Origin: Flavobacteriaceae bacterium UBA3339
GTDB taxonomy: Bacteria; Bacteroidota; Bacteroidia; Flavobacteriales; Flavobacteriaceae
DNA length: 64,000 bases
Direction: 5' to 3'
Assembly (NCBI GenBank): GCA_002360925.1
Contig: DERN01000004.1
Span: 8,231 to 72,230, forward strand
Position numbers and translations under genes: made by a program. The notes beneath the pieces were generated by a model, which saw nothing but the letters and a program-made list of their open reading frames with translations, did not search any database and was not told the DNA's origin. Shown piece after piece: positions 63,690-64,000 of this stretch; the stretch's first letter is position 1; every line of letters begins with the position of its first letter.

Positions 63690-64000
63690 ATTTCTTAGTC
63701 AATTTAATTTCAAGAGTACCATCTCCATTTACTTTATCAAATGTTATAATAGATGTTTCTACATCGAACACACTTAATTTTAAAGCTTCTTTCTTTGTTA
63801 CTTCTTTTCCTTCAATCAACACTTTTTTGATTCTAGGATTATTGATACTGTTTTTAAAATCCTGTTCTAATTTATTAAGGAAATCACTACTGATATTATC
63901 TTTATTCTTTTGCTCTTCAGCATCTTTTAAGGCTTGATCGCGTTTTGCTTTTTCTTCAGCTTCACGTTTGGCTTTTTCCTCTGCTTCACGTTTAGCTTTT
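63688..64000 (-). CDS. C-terminal part of an unidentified protein with a charged coiled coil
   Basis: An open frame with a stop at 63688-63690 runs off the right edge. The visible ~104 residues start with the repeat KAKREAEE (at least three times), then DQALKDAEEQKNKDN, and end with a strand-rich part (PRIKKVLIEGKEVTKKEALK .. GDGTLEIKLTKK). I cannot name it from this part. A TonB- or M56-peptidase-like C-terminus is possible but not supported. Confidence 0.55.
   Translation of the reverse strand, partial: KAKREAEEKAKREAEEKAKRDQALKDAEEQKNKDNISSDFLNKLEQDFKNSINNPRIKKVLIEGKEVTKKEALKLSVFDVETSIITFDKVNGDGTLEIKLTKK

Overview
The window is a stretch of AT-rich chromosome from a member of the Bacteroidota, most likely family Flavobacteriaceae (Flavobacterium- or Myroides-like). 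The reasons are: a GldA-type gliding ABC protein, the type IX secretion proteins PorT and PorG, the lipoprotein TamL, twin Skp/OmpH genes after BamA, an AccD without the usual zinc ribbon, and many promoters of the Bacteroidota type (TAnnTTTG at -7, sometimes with TTG about 19 bases upstream). The host genes are ordinary housekeeping genes; a roughly 19.6-kb mobile element sits in the middle.

Layout. 1-27000 is host chromosome: the end of gldA; a PiT phosphate transporter; a PagL-like lipid A deacylase; a deoxynucleoside kinase with folA-thyA (dTMP supply); a DUF151/UVR protein; etfAB; pdhB; a DUF5686 outer membrane protein; pyrophosphatase; menG-porT; a TrmH-type rRNA methylase; tamL; fbaA-accD; an array of six tRNA genes (four Leu-TAA, two Gly-GCC); DUF2807 adhesin-like genes; then tRNA-Met and initiator tRNA-Met. 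46860-64000 is host chromosome again: clpX-clpP-tig, a holin-like membrane protein, a GDSL lipoprotein and a FadL-type porin, an alpha/beta hydrolase with pdxJ, then CBS protein-nadK-porG-uppS-bamA-skp-skp-murI, and a partial gene at the right edge.

27253-46860 is an integrated mobilizable element in the 3' end of the initiator tRNA gene. It encodes a large serine recombinase, a MobA/MobB relaxase pair with an oriT-like region, and no type IV secretion genes, so it probably moves with the help of another conjugative element. Cargo in order: a TetR regulator with a FabF-type ketosynthase; an NTF2-like protein; a Tet(X) tetracycline-inactivating monooxygenase; an alpha/beta hydrolase that may be an EstT-like macrolide esterase; an RteC-like regulator; a HigA-like/AbiEii toxin-antitoxin pair; and an 8-kb defence-type locus.

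The defence-type locus (38504-46753) is the most interesting part. It has a small HTH regulator, a Vsr endonuclease, a 5-methylcytosine DNA methyltransferase, a GHKL (MORC/MutL-like) ATPase ending in a Ymh/HEPN-like domain with an RNPISH motif, a divergent thymidine phosphorylase-like protein, and a 1200-residue protein with a zinc ribbon, a Ser/Thr kinase-like domain, a STAND/ORC-like P-loop ATPase and an unassigned Rossmann-like C-terminal domain. I know the methylase + MORC + Vsr combination from the literature on MORC-associated restriction systems. I do not know a described system that adds the phosphorylase-like and kinase-ATPase proteins.
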